A DNA stretch of 64,000 nucleotides from Cepaea nemoralis (Eukaryota > Mollusca > Gastropoda > Stylommatophora > Helicidae), in contig JACEFZ010017892.1 in assembly GCA_014155875.1 (NCBI GenBank), positions 62,001-126,000 of the forward strand, read 5' to 3'. Shown here piece by piece: positions 41,791 to 54,599 of the stretch. The notes under the pieces were generated by a model. The model searched no databases and was not told the DNA's origin. It saw nothing but the letters and a program-made list of their open reading frames with translations. Positions within the stretch are counted from its first letter, which is position 1, and each line of letters starts with the position of its first letter. The position numbers and the translations under genes were made by a program.

Positions 41791-43476
41791 TGTCACGGGA
41801 ATACTGTGAGTTTAATGATTCCCTGATAAACTCGAATAGTAAGATTAATGACAATGTAGGAGAAGGGTTAACAGTCGAGTACTTCATTCTGAGATGAGGA
41901 CGAATTAAAGAGCAGTGACCGATAGGTATATAATTCAGGGACAAGTGTTCGCAGAGGTCATTGTCTGACGATCTTATCGGACGGACACGGGAAACGGGGA
42001 GATCGCGATTGTGGAAAAATGAACGGAGAAAAGCGATCAACGGGTTCGGACGCTTTGAAGTATTAGCGTAAGGGGAACCCAGGGAAACAGCGTAAGGACG
42101 GAACGAAACGAGCAACTAATCACTACGTGATTTCACCGCCTTTTGATGTGCAGGATACGTCAAGAGACGAGTGTTGAGGTATGAACATCAAACAATAACG
42201 GAGGATGGGCCACTCGATATAAATAGTAGAAATTGGGTTTTCTGTTTTAGTGTGTGTTCCAAACTGGACAGAGATACCTATTAATCCCAGGTGTGGAAAA
42301 GAAATTATAGTCCCGTATTGTTTAAGGCAATGGGATATTAGTGCCGATGTGCTTAATTATTAATTTCGATTCCAGGATGATAATAGAAGATATAAGGTAA
42401 ACTAACCTTAGAGTAATAGTTAGCATAGGGAAATATGTGTTTGTGCTTAGGGTTACCATTGCTTTCTATGAGTGAATAGTTTAGACTTTAGTGAATTCTG
42501 CTGTTTATGTCAGAGTATTCTTTCGGAAGCTTTTCATTACGGCTGAAGAAAGACACTCACATAAACAGTAATATGAAGCAGACTTAAATCACCTGATTTA
42601 ATATTTTTTACCCAGGGTCAACTACACCTCCTGACATATCAAAGAAGATAGAACAGTACGTCTCTTGTACAGAGAAAGCAGTGTTGATAATAAAGGAAAG
42701 AACTTTCACTTTAATCAGGCACTTCAAGGGGGCAGAGAAAGTTTAGTAAATAAAGGAAATAACGATCATTATAAAAAGGCAGGATGACCCAGAACGGAAA
42801 ATAATGACACTATAAATTAATATAAAGACACAAATGAATCATTCATGAAGAGTTGCCATGTGTACAAAAGATGTTCATAAAAGAACGGAATACCGTGTGT
42901 AGAACGTTTGAAGGACCAATAGACAGTGCTAGACATTAGCTATGTGTTTTTCCATGGTGGATTTATTAATTAACGAATAATCAAATAAACCCGGATCTAA
43001 GCATAAGACTTACCTTGATCACATTACTTTACGGTGATACAGTGGTGAACAGTTTTCTTTTTTCCAATACGGATTTACCTCCAGACGCAAGCAGAACAGA
43101 GCATCCAGGGTGAGAACGTTCTAATTATATGTGTGACGTCTTGTTGCATGGCCGTAAGAAGCAGGAGAAAGTATACGGCACATACGAAGTAAAAAGTCCT
43201 ATCTTGCACTCACATTAGCAGACAATACCAACTACATATACACAGTCCATCCATACACCAGACATAGTTTTATTTAATAAATATTTTATTAATTGTTGAA
43301 GGAAACTGTTGTCGGAGTATGTGATGAAGGAATAATAGAGAGAGAGAAAGGAAAAGATATATGGAAGGGAAGACAGAAGGGAGGAGTGAGACAGAAGTCA
43401 GTCAGGTATCCCAAAGAAGAAGAAGTAATAAGGTGTGCTTGTTGATTCCACGTTCCTCCCGGGACGACAAGTGACA
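41791..43476 (+). mobile_element. Solo LTR (LTR-1), copy 1
   Basis: Begins TGTCACGGGA and ends ..AAGTGACA (TG..CA with 6-bp inverted termini), flanked by perfect 5-bp duplications 'gaggt' (41786-41790 and 43477-43481) inside the LINE-E2 RT gene. Length 1686 bp, no coding capacity. The 5-bp TSD and TG/CA ends fit a Ty3/BEL-type LTR; homology with 49953-51728 over the full length suggests a solo LTR and not a chance insertion. No internal direct repeat was seen. Confidence 0.8.
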
Positions 43477-45745
43477 GAGGTTCAAAATGTTCTTAAGCAT
43501 ATGAAAGCTGGCAAGGCCCCCGGTGCAGATAACATCACAACAGAAATGATTAAAGCTTTAGAAGAATTTGGACTAGAGCAAGTCACTAGACTGCTGAACA
43601 CATTATATGATACTGGAGATATACCTTCTGAATTATGTAATTCTGTATTTATTGCAATCCCAAAGAAATCAGGAACCTTAGAATGTGATCAACATAGAAC
43701 AATTAGTATAATGAGTCACATCACAAAGATTTTGTTACGAATTATCATGCAAAGAGTGAGGGAGAAAATACAACCTGAAATAGGGGAAGAACAATGTGGG
43801 TTTGTAGAAGGAAAGGGTACAGTAAATGCTGTGTATATGCTGTGAACAGTTATTGAACGTGCTTTAGAAGTAAACAAGGATATACATCTTTGCTTTATTG
43901 ACTACACAAAGGCTTTTGATAGAGTTAGACATGTCAACATTATGGATATGCTTGCAGATCTACAAATTGATGGGAAAGACATTAGACTTATAAAAAACAT
44001 ATATTAGAAACAACAAGCTGCCATAAGGATTGATAATGAAGTAGGACAATATCAACCTATTAAGAGAGGTGTTAGGCAGGGATGTGTAATGTCTCCAGAT
44101 CTTTTTTCCCTATACAGTGAAAATATTTTCAGAAATGTAGAAGACCTAAATGGAATCAGCATTGGAGGACGAAGCATAAATAACATTAGATATACAGATG
44201 ATACAGTAATGATTGCAGACAATGCACAGGATCTGCAACAATTAGTAGATGCGGTTGTTGTACACAGTGAGCAGCTGGGGTTGGAATTAAATTGTAGGAA
44301 GACACAGGTTATGGTCGTCACTAGGAAGAACGAAGTACCACAATGTAATATACAAGTAAATGGGGAGATTCTTCAACAGGTGAATCGGTTCAATTATCTC
44401 GGAACAGTCATAACATCTTATGGCAGATGCCTTGAAGAGATTAGAACAAGAATCGCCATTGCGAAAGTAGCCTTTAGCAAGATGAAAAACATTCTGACCA
44501 ATAAAATGATGTCAATTGAAACGAGAAGAAGAGTGTTGAGGGGATACATAGAGCCTGTTCTTTTGTGTGGATGTGAAACTTGGACAATGTGCAGTCAAGC
44601 TGAAAAACATCTGATGGCTGCAGAAATGTGGTTTCTGAGGAAAATGCAAAGAATACCATGGACAGATAGAAAAACCAATGACCAAGTACTACAAGAGACA
44701 AATGAAAATCGTAGATTGATTAGAGAAATTAGACGTAGACAGTCAACATTTTTTGGACATGTTATGAGAAGAAATGGACTGGAGAACTTAGTGACAGCTG
44801 GCAAGATCGAAGGGAACAGACCAAGAGGAAGACCGAGAGGAAAATACCTGGATGGCTTGGCCACATGGCATGGACGAGACAGGAACACTGAGCTGATCCA
44901 CGACTCTGGTGATCGAGTGAAATGGCGAATCATGACCGCCCACGCTTTCCGGCATGGCACATGATTTATTGATTATATCTCTAATTTACAGTAACACTGT
45001 ACCTGTCTCTAATTCCTTTGTTTGTTCTAAGTAATGCTACATCTAACTGGATGTTCTTTCTAGTTTTCTTTATGTTTGTAAGTCTTAACCTTATCTTTCA
45101 TATAACTGGCACATAATCGCTCTGTACATCTGCTTCAGTTATAGTTTTTGCTGCTACCAAAATGTCTAAATCTCTTTGGTATCGGTATGTAATCAGTTTG
45201 ATTGTGAATATTATCTCCAGGGCTTTTCCATGTATATAATCGTCGAGGATGTTAATTAAACCAGGTGTTCCCTGTGACCATTTCATGGTATTCTGCCCAT
45301 GTTATTAATCTGTCACATCTCTCATTTCTCTCTCCTAGGTCATATCCACCAGTCACACCACTCATCTTTTCATTGCCTACGTTGGCATTGAAATCCCCGA
45401 GGATGACAGTGATTTCAAAATGTTTACACTGGTCCACGACCATGTCTAATTCGTTACAAAGTATATCTATATCTTCTTCTTCACAGTCTGTTGTTGGCGC
45501 ATATACTTGTATTATGTTAATATCAAGAGGTTTGCCAAGGAGTTTCACTAATAATACTCTATCTGAGAGTGTCCAACATCCTTTAACTGCTTAGCATAAA
45601 CTTAATCAAAAATTATGCCAACTCCCCTTTTGTTGTCATTCCCTCCTGAATAAATAATTATATAATTATCTAAATATTTTCCCCCCGCTCCTGGCCATGG
45701 CATTTCACTAATCCCTAATATATATATATCTCCATTCTTGCCATC

Positions 45746-46710
45746 CATCCATCCATCATGTGCCATGCCGGGAAGCGTGGGCGGTCATGTTTTGCCATCT
45801 CACTCGATCACCAGAGTCGTGGATCAGCTCTGTGTTTCTGTCTCGACCATGCCACGAGGCCAAGCCATCCAGGTATTTGCTTCTAGGTCTTCCTCTTGGT
45901 CTGTTCCCTTCGATCTTACCAGTTGTCACCAAGTTCTCCAATTCATTTCTTCTCATAACATGCCCAAAAAATTTTGACTGTCTGCGTCTAATGTCTCTAA
46001 TCAGTTTACGATCTTCGTTTGTTTCTTGAAGGACCTGTTCATTGGTCTTTCTGGCTGTCCATGGTATTCTTTGCATTTTCCTCAGAAACCACATTTCTAC
46101 AGCCATCAGATGTTTTTCAGCTTGACTGCTCATTGTCCAAGCTTCACATCCATATAAAAGTACAGGTTCTATGTAGCACCTCAACACTCTTTTTCTCGTT
46201 TAAATTGACATCTTTTTATTGGTCAGTATGTTTTTCATCTTGCTAAAGGCTACCTTAGACATGGCGATTCTTGTTCTAATCTCTTCAAGGCATCTCCCAT
46301 CAGATGTTATTACTGTTCCGAGATAATTGTACCTATTCACTTGTTGAAGAATATTCCCATTTACTTGTATATTACATTGTGGTATTTCGTTTTTCCTAGT
46401 GACGACCATAATCTGTGTCTTTTTACAATTTAATTCTAACCCTCGTTGTTCACTGTGTGTAACAACTGCATCTACTAAATGTTGCAGGTCCTGTTCATTG
46501 TCTGCAATCAAGACTGTATCGTCTGCATATCTAATGTTATTGATGCATCGCCCCCTCCCCCTACCCCCAATGTTGAATTCTTCCATATCTTCAATATTTC
46601 TGAAAATATTTTCACTGTACAGGGAAAACAGATCTGGAGACATTACACATCCCTGTCTCACACCTCTCTTAATAGGCTGATATTGGCCTACTTCATTATC
46701 AACTCTTATG
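45746..46710 (-). mobile_element. LINE-E3, 5'-truncated, inserted in LINE-D EN
   Basis: Flanked by 11-bp 'ttcttgccatc' (45735-45745 and 46711-46721). Encodes on the minus strand MRQGCVMSPDLFSLYSENIF, NIRYADDTVLIADN and LNCKKTQIMVVTRKN, a stop at 46200, then CYIEPVLLYGCEAWTM and KFFGHVMRRNELENLV to the C-terminus at 45756. Tail is (GGAT)n (45741-45753), differing from the (TGAT) tail of LINE-E5. Only the RT from motif B on is present. Confidence 0.9.
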
Positions 46711-46769
46711 TTCTTGCCATCTCTTTCTTGATATTATTTAATTTCATGATATTGTAAATATGCTCTAAG

Positions 46770-47249
46770 TGTCAGAATCTCCCCGCCAGTTATACCGCGT
46801 CGTCTTCGACGGCGCCAGGCAAATCCGGCCAGGCAACGATGAGCAACATTAACCACGCTGTGGCAGAGCGGGTTAGCCAGTGCAGGCATGGAACATGAAG
46901 TCCACGCAGAGGCGCAACCCCAACTGGCAAGACTTCACAGTGGTCAACTTCAGACGGCTTGAGACTGTTGGAGAGGACAGACGGTTTGAATGCGGCTCGA
47001 GTTGTGTGTATGAACGCGTATAGATTGAAAGTCTGTGCGAATATAGGAGACAGTGCGCTTGGGTTGTAGGATTGTAAGTTGTATTGCATTGTATTATATT
47101 TATATATATATTGATTGTCTTTTGACATCGCTATTGTACTTGCGCGATGTGTGTAATGATTGTGATGAGTGAGCAGCGTGAATAAAGTGTTTGAATTGTA
47201 GTTGTCGTGTGTCACGTCAAGTCATTCCGTGACCGTGTTTAGTATCACA
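46770..47249 (+). mobile_element. Candidate LTR (LTR-3)
   Basis: Starts TGTCAGAATC and ends ..TAGTATCACA, with a TATA-rich segment (47095-47115) and polyadenylation signal 'gaataaag' (47180). It is followed by 'ttttgtcagtg', which resembles the start of an LTR-retrotransposon primer-binding region. No second LTR or TSD; the internal part is replaced by LINE-F2. Moderate support only. Confidence 0.45.
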
Positions 47250-47279
47250 TTTTGTCAGTGTATACAAGCCTATGTTCTT

Positions 47280-48090
47280 GCTGAAAGCAAGACTATGACA
47301 CTAAGCAACGAGGGAAACGTATGTGCAGTTGAATTGTATGATTTATTATTATATGCCTGTGCCAACTTTGGGCTCAAAATCAACTTGAAGAAGATTGTAG
47401 TTATGCACCAGCCAGCTCCAGGGAATAATCACACCGTGCCGAATATCAAGGTGAACGGTCATGGACTAAGTGTTGTGGACAAATTCACCTATCTTGGCAG
47501 CACTGTATCACAAGCTGCGACAGTTGATGAAGAAGTGAATGCAAGAATCTCCAAGGCCAGCGCGGCCTTTGGCAGACTGTACAAGAATGTATGGGACAGA
47601 AATTGTATAAGCCTGCAAACAAAGCCGGAAGTCTATAAAGCAGTTGTATTATCCACACTGCTATATGCTTTTGAAACATGGACTGTTTACCAGTGACATG
47701 CTAGGAAATTAAACCACTTCCACACAGTCTGCCTTAGGAAGCTATTGAAGATTAAATGGCAAGACAAGATCCCAGACACTGAAATCCTAGAAAGAGCGTC
47801 CATGCCCAGTATCCACACTCTACTAATGAAAAATCAGATTTGCTGGGCTGGTCACTTAACTTGTATGCCAGATCACAGGCTCCCTAAACAAATATTTTAC
47901 GGCGAGCTGCGTTGTGGAAAACGCTCCCAAGGCGGCCAGTGGAAACGCTTTAAAGACACTGAAAATCTCAATGAAAGCTTTTGGAATTCATCTTAACACC
48001 TTGGAGACTGTTGCTATAAACCATACTTTCAACCCCACTGGATGGTCACCATCATTCTTGATGGACAAACAACATAACATAACAACATTA
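47280..48090 (+). pseudogene. LINE-F2, 5'-truncated
   Basis: Encodes the end of an RNase-H-free RT: LKINLKKIVVMHQP, KFTYLGSTVSQAATVDEEV, RISKASAAFGRL, then a stop at 47694, and [23 protein letters not shown]. The zinc-finger part found in LINE-F1 is missing: LETVAINH joins directly to TFNPTG, an internal deletion of roughly 150 bp. The 3' end 'cattcttgatggacaaac' and (AACAT)n tail match LINE-F1. Confidence 0.8.
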
Positions 48091-48150
48091 TTATAGGAGA
48101 TATGTATTTTAAAGAAATAGAAGGGATGGTCGGAAAGTAATACACTATTT

Positions 48151-48245
<95 letters not shown>

Positions 48246-48403
48246 AGCGAGCGAGAGAGAGAGAGAGAGAGAGAGCGAGAGGGGGAGGTTGGGGTGGGAA
48301 AATTATTTGTTCACAATGAATGAAATATACAAACAATATAAATGGCATGTCCTCTAAATATAATATTTAACTACATAACCCCCATAAACTTGCACCGCTT
48401 TTC
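48091..48403. repeat. (GA)n microsatellite and flanks
   Basis: A GA run of about 130 bp at 48152-48283 with scattered GC interruptions, followed by AT-rich DNA. Apparent ORFs across it (poly-Ser/Leu) are repeat artefacts. Confidence 0.9.
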
Positions 48404-48490
48404 GCCAGATGTTTTTCAGCTTGTCTGCTAATTTTCCACGCTTCACATCCATACAAAAGTACAGGTTCATTTTCAACACTCAATTGACGT
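48404..48490 (-). mobile_element. LINE-E4 fragment
   Basis: About 85 bp matching LINE-E3 46105-46185 in the same orientation ('cagatgtttttcagcttg', 'cttcacatccata', 'gtacaggttc'). An isolated C-terminal RT fragment. Confidence 0.6.
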
Positions 48491-48540
48491 TACTCGCGCA
48501 GAACATAAGTCAGATTTACCGTAGAAGAGTTCATTTGTTA

Positions 48541-49050
48541 GTCAATCAATCAATCATGTGCCGTCTCCACAATGAAGGTTGGCTGCAATGGATCTCCAAC
48601 ACTATATGTCTCTCGCCTTGACTGTACAGTCTATCAGACTGATGTTCGTCCATCTCTTGATGTTATCTTCCCACTTGTATCGTTGTCCACCTCTTGTTCG
48701 CCTACCCCCAACCTTGCCATCCAGTATGGTTTTTATAAAAGTGTTATTTCTTTTAACGTGATCGAGCTATTTCACTTGCCTGTTTTTTATTTCTTTCATC
48801 AACTCTCATTTCATTCCCAATTTTTTTCTAGAACCTCTGTATTTGATTGTTTCTGTTTCCATGAAATACAACATATTCTTCTGTATACCCACATCTCCAA
48901 GGCATCTATTCGACTTATTAGTTGCTTGTTCAATGTCCAGGCTTCCGCGCCATACAACAGTGTTGAATATACGTATCATTTGATAACTCTCATGCTTAAT
49001 ATGTTATTAATCTCTCTAAATCTAACTAATCTAATCTTCCGGTACAATGG
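48541..49050 (-). mobile_element. LINE-G, decayed C-terminus
   Basis: On the minus strand it reads GKVGGRRTRGGQRYKWED and IKRW, a LINE C-terminal signature, followed by an (AATC)n-type tail at 48541-48556. Upstream pieces (48740-49050) give a heavily shifted RT tail. Related to, but distinct from, LINE-E. Confidence 0.6.
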
Positions 49051-49380
49051 CAACGAAGTGAAGCGTTATTCTTCGGGGAGACGCTGTTTAGTGTTTTCCT
49101 GTGGATTTCCTGTGGATAGTGTTTTCCTGTGGATTATGTGATGTTATTTCGTGTTCGTTTATTGGAAGTTTTCAAAAAGAAGCCACGCAAGGCAGGTGGT
49201 GGATGAAATTTCGAGGGCAGCCGACAGATATTTGTTGGTTATGGTCACGAGTTTCGCGACGGCAGACAGAGGATCTCTTTCGAGAGACAATGGTTGCAGT
49301 CATCCGGCCAGTATGGTCACTGCCATAGAGGAAAGCAACGGTAAACTACCTCTTTGAAAGTGCCTAGTACATTATGATTC
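49051..49380 (+). other. Possible 5' leader of LINE-E5
   Basis: Includes a short duplicated 'gtgttttcctgtggat' (49091, 49119) and 'gaaagcaacggtaaactacctc', reminiscent of RTE-like 5' leaders. LINE-E2 starts 270-330 bp further in, at 'gcttaaagactgatc', so this could be a longer 5' end of the family or unrelated flank. Confidence 0.35.
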
Positions 49381-49952
49381 GCTTAAAGACTGATCATCGC
49401 AAGACAAGGACAGAGACATTAAAATTAGCAACATGGAACGTTAGGGCGGTAAACGACGACGGAAAATTAGAGAACATAAAACAAGAAATACAAAGAGAAA
49501 ATAACTAATATTTTAGGGATGTGCGAAACAAGATGGGCAGTAGCAGGCATCAAGATAGATGAAGATTTTAAGATTATTTATTCTGGAGGTGAAGATCGAC
49601 AAAGAGGAGTGGCGATAATTTTTGACCGGAAAACATCAAAATCTGTTCAAGGATATTGGGCCGTGTCGGACAGAGTTCTACTAGTTAAAATGAGTGGCAG
49701 ACCTTTTAGAATAAATGTTATACAAGTATATGCTCCAACACTAGAGTCCAGTGAAGATAGTTTATACGAATTTTATAATGACATAGAGTCTGCCTTAAAG
49801 AAATGTAAAAATTCAGAAATAAACATCATAATAGGAGACTTCAATGCAAAAGTAGGAAATCAAGGGGATAGATACACAGTAGGAAACTGTGGTTTAGGAG
49901 AGAGAAATGAAAGAGGATACAGACTCATAGAGTGGGCAAAAGAAAAGGAAAT

Positions 49953-51728
<1,776 letters not shown>

Positions 51729-53708
51729 TAAATGATTGTAGGAAACACCTGGTTTAAGCAACACCCTAGAAGATTATGGCCATGGAGAAGTCCTTATAGC
51801 AGGATCAGAAACCAGATTGACTACATTCTGATTAGCAGAAGATTTAGAAACGCACTAACAGTAGCAAAAACAGTTCCCAGCGCTGACTGTTATAGTGACC
51901 ACAGACTACTTACAGAAACATTGAGGATAAAGCTGAAGAAATTCAAGTATATAACAGGAAACACTAAATATGATTTGTGTACATTGAGTAATGACAAGGA
52001 AATACAAAACAAATTCAACATAGAAGTACAGAACAGATTTGATATATTGTCTTATCTAGAAATATTGTTCCAGGATGTGAATGATCAATGAGAAATGTTA
52101 AAGAATTCAATCAATTTGGCTGCAAAAAAAACTATTCCAAAATTAAAGAATGTGGGTCGTAAGAAATGGATGACTGAAGAAATTTTACACCTAATGGAAA
52201 CAAGAAGACTCAACAAAAATAATCCTGCCAAATATGAAAAAATTCACAGACAAGTCAGAATATTATGTAGGAAGGCAAAAGAATCATGGCTTGAGGAAAA
52301 GTACTTAGAAATTGAAAAACAACACAACAGTCAAAATACCAAATTAATGCACAAAAGAATTCAGGAACTTACTAATAAAAGAACAAGTACATCAACAGGC
52401 TTTCTAAAAACTAAAGATGGCAAAATCATAATAGAAAAAGATCAGATTCTACATGTATGGACAGATTATGTGAAAAACCTGTATAAAGATAACAGAGAGG
52501 AACAGTATGATATTAGATTTAATAATGAAGGACCACCAATTTTAAAGATGGAGGTTCAAAATGTTCTTAAGCATATGAAAGCTGGCAAGGCCTCCGGTGC
52601 AGATAACATCACAACAGAAATGATTAAAGCTTTAGAAGAATTTGAACTAGAGCAAGTCACCGGACTGATGAACACATTATATGATACTGGAGATATACCT
52701 CCTGAATTATGTAATTCTGTATTTATTGCAATCCCAAAGAAATCAGGAACCTTGGAATGTGATCAACATAGAACAATTAGTATAATGAGTCACATCACAA
52801 AGATCTTGTTACGAATTATCATGCAAAGAGTGAGGAAGAAAAAACAACCTGAAATATGGGAAGAACAATGTGGGTTTGTAGAAGAAAAGGGTACAGTAAA
52901 TGCTGTGTATATGCTGCGAAGATCTACAAATTGATGGGAAAGTCATTAGACTTATAAAAAAACATATATTGGAAACAACAAGCTGCCATAAAGATTGATA
53001 ATGAAGTGGGACAATATCAACCTATTAAGAGAGGTGTTAGGCAGGCATGTGTAATGTCTCCAGATATTTTTGTTTCCCTATACATTGAAAATATTTTCAG
53101 AAATGTAGAAGAAATAAATGGAATCAGCATTGGAGGAAGAAACATCAATAACATTAGATATGCAGATGATACAGTATTGATTGCAAACAATGAACAGGAT
53201 CTGCAACAAATTAGTAGACGCGTGCAATGGACAATGTGCAGTCAAGCTGAAAAACATTTGATGGCTACAGAAATGTGGTTTCTGAGGAAAATGCAAAGAG
53301 TACCAAGGACAGATAGAAAAAACAATGACCAAGTACTACAGGAGACAAATGAAAATCGTAGACTGATTAGAGAAATTAGACGAAGACAGTCAACATTTTT
53401 AGGACATGTTATGAGAATAAATGGATTGGAGAACTTATTGACAACTTGCAAGATCGAGGAGAACAGACCAAGAGGAAAATACTTGGATGGTTTGGCCACG
53501 TGGCATGTATGAGACAGGAACACTGAGCTGATCCACGACTCTGGTGATCGAGTTAAATGGCGAGTCATGACCGCCCACGCTTTCCGGCATGGCACATGAT
53601 TGATTGATTGATATAATATGAGTGTATAAATGATATTGTGAGATATCTTAGAAAATAAATATATAAGATACATTTTTTTTTTTAAATGGTTGTTTCGGGA
53701 TTAGAAAT

Positions 53709-53995
53709 TTAAATATTGAGCACAACCCACTACTGGCCACCCTGATCGTATTCTGGTATGAGCCTAAGGCCTATCCACGTCAATATGGAAGCACTATACT
53801 CGGGTGGTTACACACCCGCTTCACACGCCAGTGACCCGGGGCTTGTTTCCGGATCGGGTCAGGGATATGCACTACTGACGAGCTCAAACGAGAGCGAAAC
53901 TCGAGTATAGTGCTTCCATATTGACGTGGATACGCCTTAGGTTTATACCAGAATACGATCAGCGTTGCCAGTAGTGGGTTGTGCTCAATATTTAT
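53709..53995. mobile_element. Fold-back element with hammerhead ribozyme
   Basis: Two 94-bp arms (53709-53802 and 53902-53995) are inverted repeats of each other with few mismatches ('ttgagcacaacccactactgg' class ends; 'caatatggaagcactatac' inner parts), separated by 99 bp. The spacer plus right arm equals the 36093-36369 element in sense orientation. The left arm is an antisense copy of its 3' part, ending inside ribozyme stem III. Likely generated by strand switching during reverse transcription; a Penelope-like terminal repeat is a candidate source. Confidence 0.8.
53869..53913 (+). ncRNA. Hammerhead ribozyme, type I, copy 2
   Basis: Plus-strand order: GCACTA (53869-53874), CTGACGA (53875-53881), stem II GCTC-AAACGA-GAGC (53882-53895, perfect), GAAA (53896-53899), palindromic stem III ACTCGAGT (53899-53906), T53906-A53907 with predicted cleavage after 53907, and TAGTGC (53908-53913) pairing with the first strand. 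All core residues are invariant. Relative to the copy at 36205 the stem II changes preserve pairing. Confidence 0.87.
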
Positions 53996-54599
53996 ATTTT
54001 GTTTTGTTTGGCAGGGGGTGTGTGTCAGGGTGCGGGTTTGGTATGAATGGAACTCACACCTGCACGAGTGTTGGTTAGGACGTGAAACACGGTTTGTGAG
54101 TGTCAGGAGAAGATAATTCTCGGGTTGAACTGGAAGTACGAGGGAAGACACGGTTCAGGTCGGACGTGTTGTAACGAGTGCGAGAATGCACAAGCCTAGT
54201 GCCTTTTGTACATTATGTTTTAGTTTGAGTGAGAGCAGCGGTTCATATTTTAGTTGTGAATAATTGTGTGATTAGATGCAAACGCAAACTTGTAAGTATG
54301 ACACTGCGAAATACATGGAGAAAACAGTGTGTACTTTTGTTACGTTCTTTGGTCGTACATGTGATTCTAGTGCGAGGGGGTGGGGGGGGGGGGGGGGAGG
54401 GGAGAGAGGTAGTGGATGGAAAATAGGTACAAAAAATTAAGATTTGATAGCAAAGTGTTCAGTAGATAGTAAATCATGGCGCAGAGATAGCCATTAAATG
54501 CGGAGCAAAGAAATAGCGCCATGAGAAAATTGCCGCCATGGATCTGACTTGCCGGTAGAATGACTACAAGCAGAAGCGAGCCTACAGCGGCGACCTAAA
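53996..54599. other. Unrecognised DNA with poly-G
   Basis: No gene recognised. It contains a G-rich run at about 54378-54402 and TG-rich blocks. Possibly LTR-derived, not provable. Confidence 0.35.

Larger units (their letters stand above)
40248..44971 (+). pseudogene. LINE-E2, RTE-like, inserted in LINE-D
   Basis: Flanked by 'attatatctc' (40238-40247 and 44972-44981). EN: LGTWNVRTLNNDGKL, MCETRWTGAG, IIGDFNAKVGNQGDRY, IDYILISRRFR and SDHRLLTG, with a 138-bp LINE-C4 insert that keeps the frame. RT: KHMKAGKAPGADNITTEMI, IPKKSGTLECDQHR, CGFVEGKGT, FIDYTKAFDRV, GVRQGCVMSPDLFSLY, catalytic box YTDD (LINE-E3 and E5 have YADD). The C-terminal tail has CGCETWTMCSQAEKHL and STFFGHVMRRNGLENL, stop at 44962-44964. 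Compared with LINE-E5 it has single-base stops at 41240 (CAA to TAA), 41519 (TCA to TAA), 43843 (CGA to TGA) and about 44006 (TGG to TAG). A 1686-bp LTR sits at 41791. Inactive. Tail 'tgatttattg'. Confidence 0.9.
38281..46769 (-). pseudogene. LINE-D, RTE-like, split by LINE-E2 and LINE-E3
   Basis: An RTE-like LINE (EN plus RT, no RNase H) on the minus strand. The 5' piece (46769-46722, 45745-44982) encodes EMARMEIYILGISEMPWPG, IQVYAPTTD, LGDFNANVG and SDYVPVI. The 3' piece (40247-38281) encodes the RT: MTDEILRMMDERRKK, QCGFVEGKGTNKA, FIDYTKAFD, NLRYADDTVLIA, YGCESWTISTQ, and a (GAT)n tail at 38281-38292. Reading frames rejoin exactly across LINE-E2 (10-bp TSD 'attatatctc') and LINE-E3 (11-bp TSD 'ttcttgccatc'). 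Stops and shifts throughout; a fossil older than its insertions. RT motif A (D) and YADD are still legible. Confidence 0.87.

Noticed and set aside
48145..48348. ORF rich in Ser/Leu/Arg on the minus strand
   Set aside because: It is a translation of the (GA)n microsatellite; no coding signal.
53780..54151. 123-residue ORF over the fold-back element
   Set aside because: Covers the ribozyme and inverted arm; open frame by chance, and the related copy at 36093 does not keep it.
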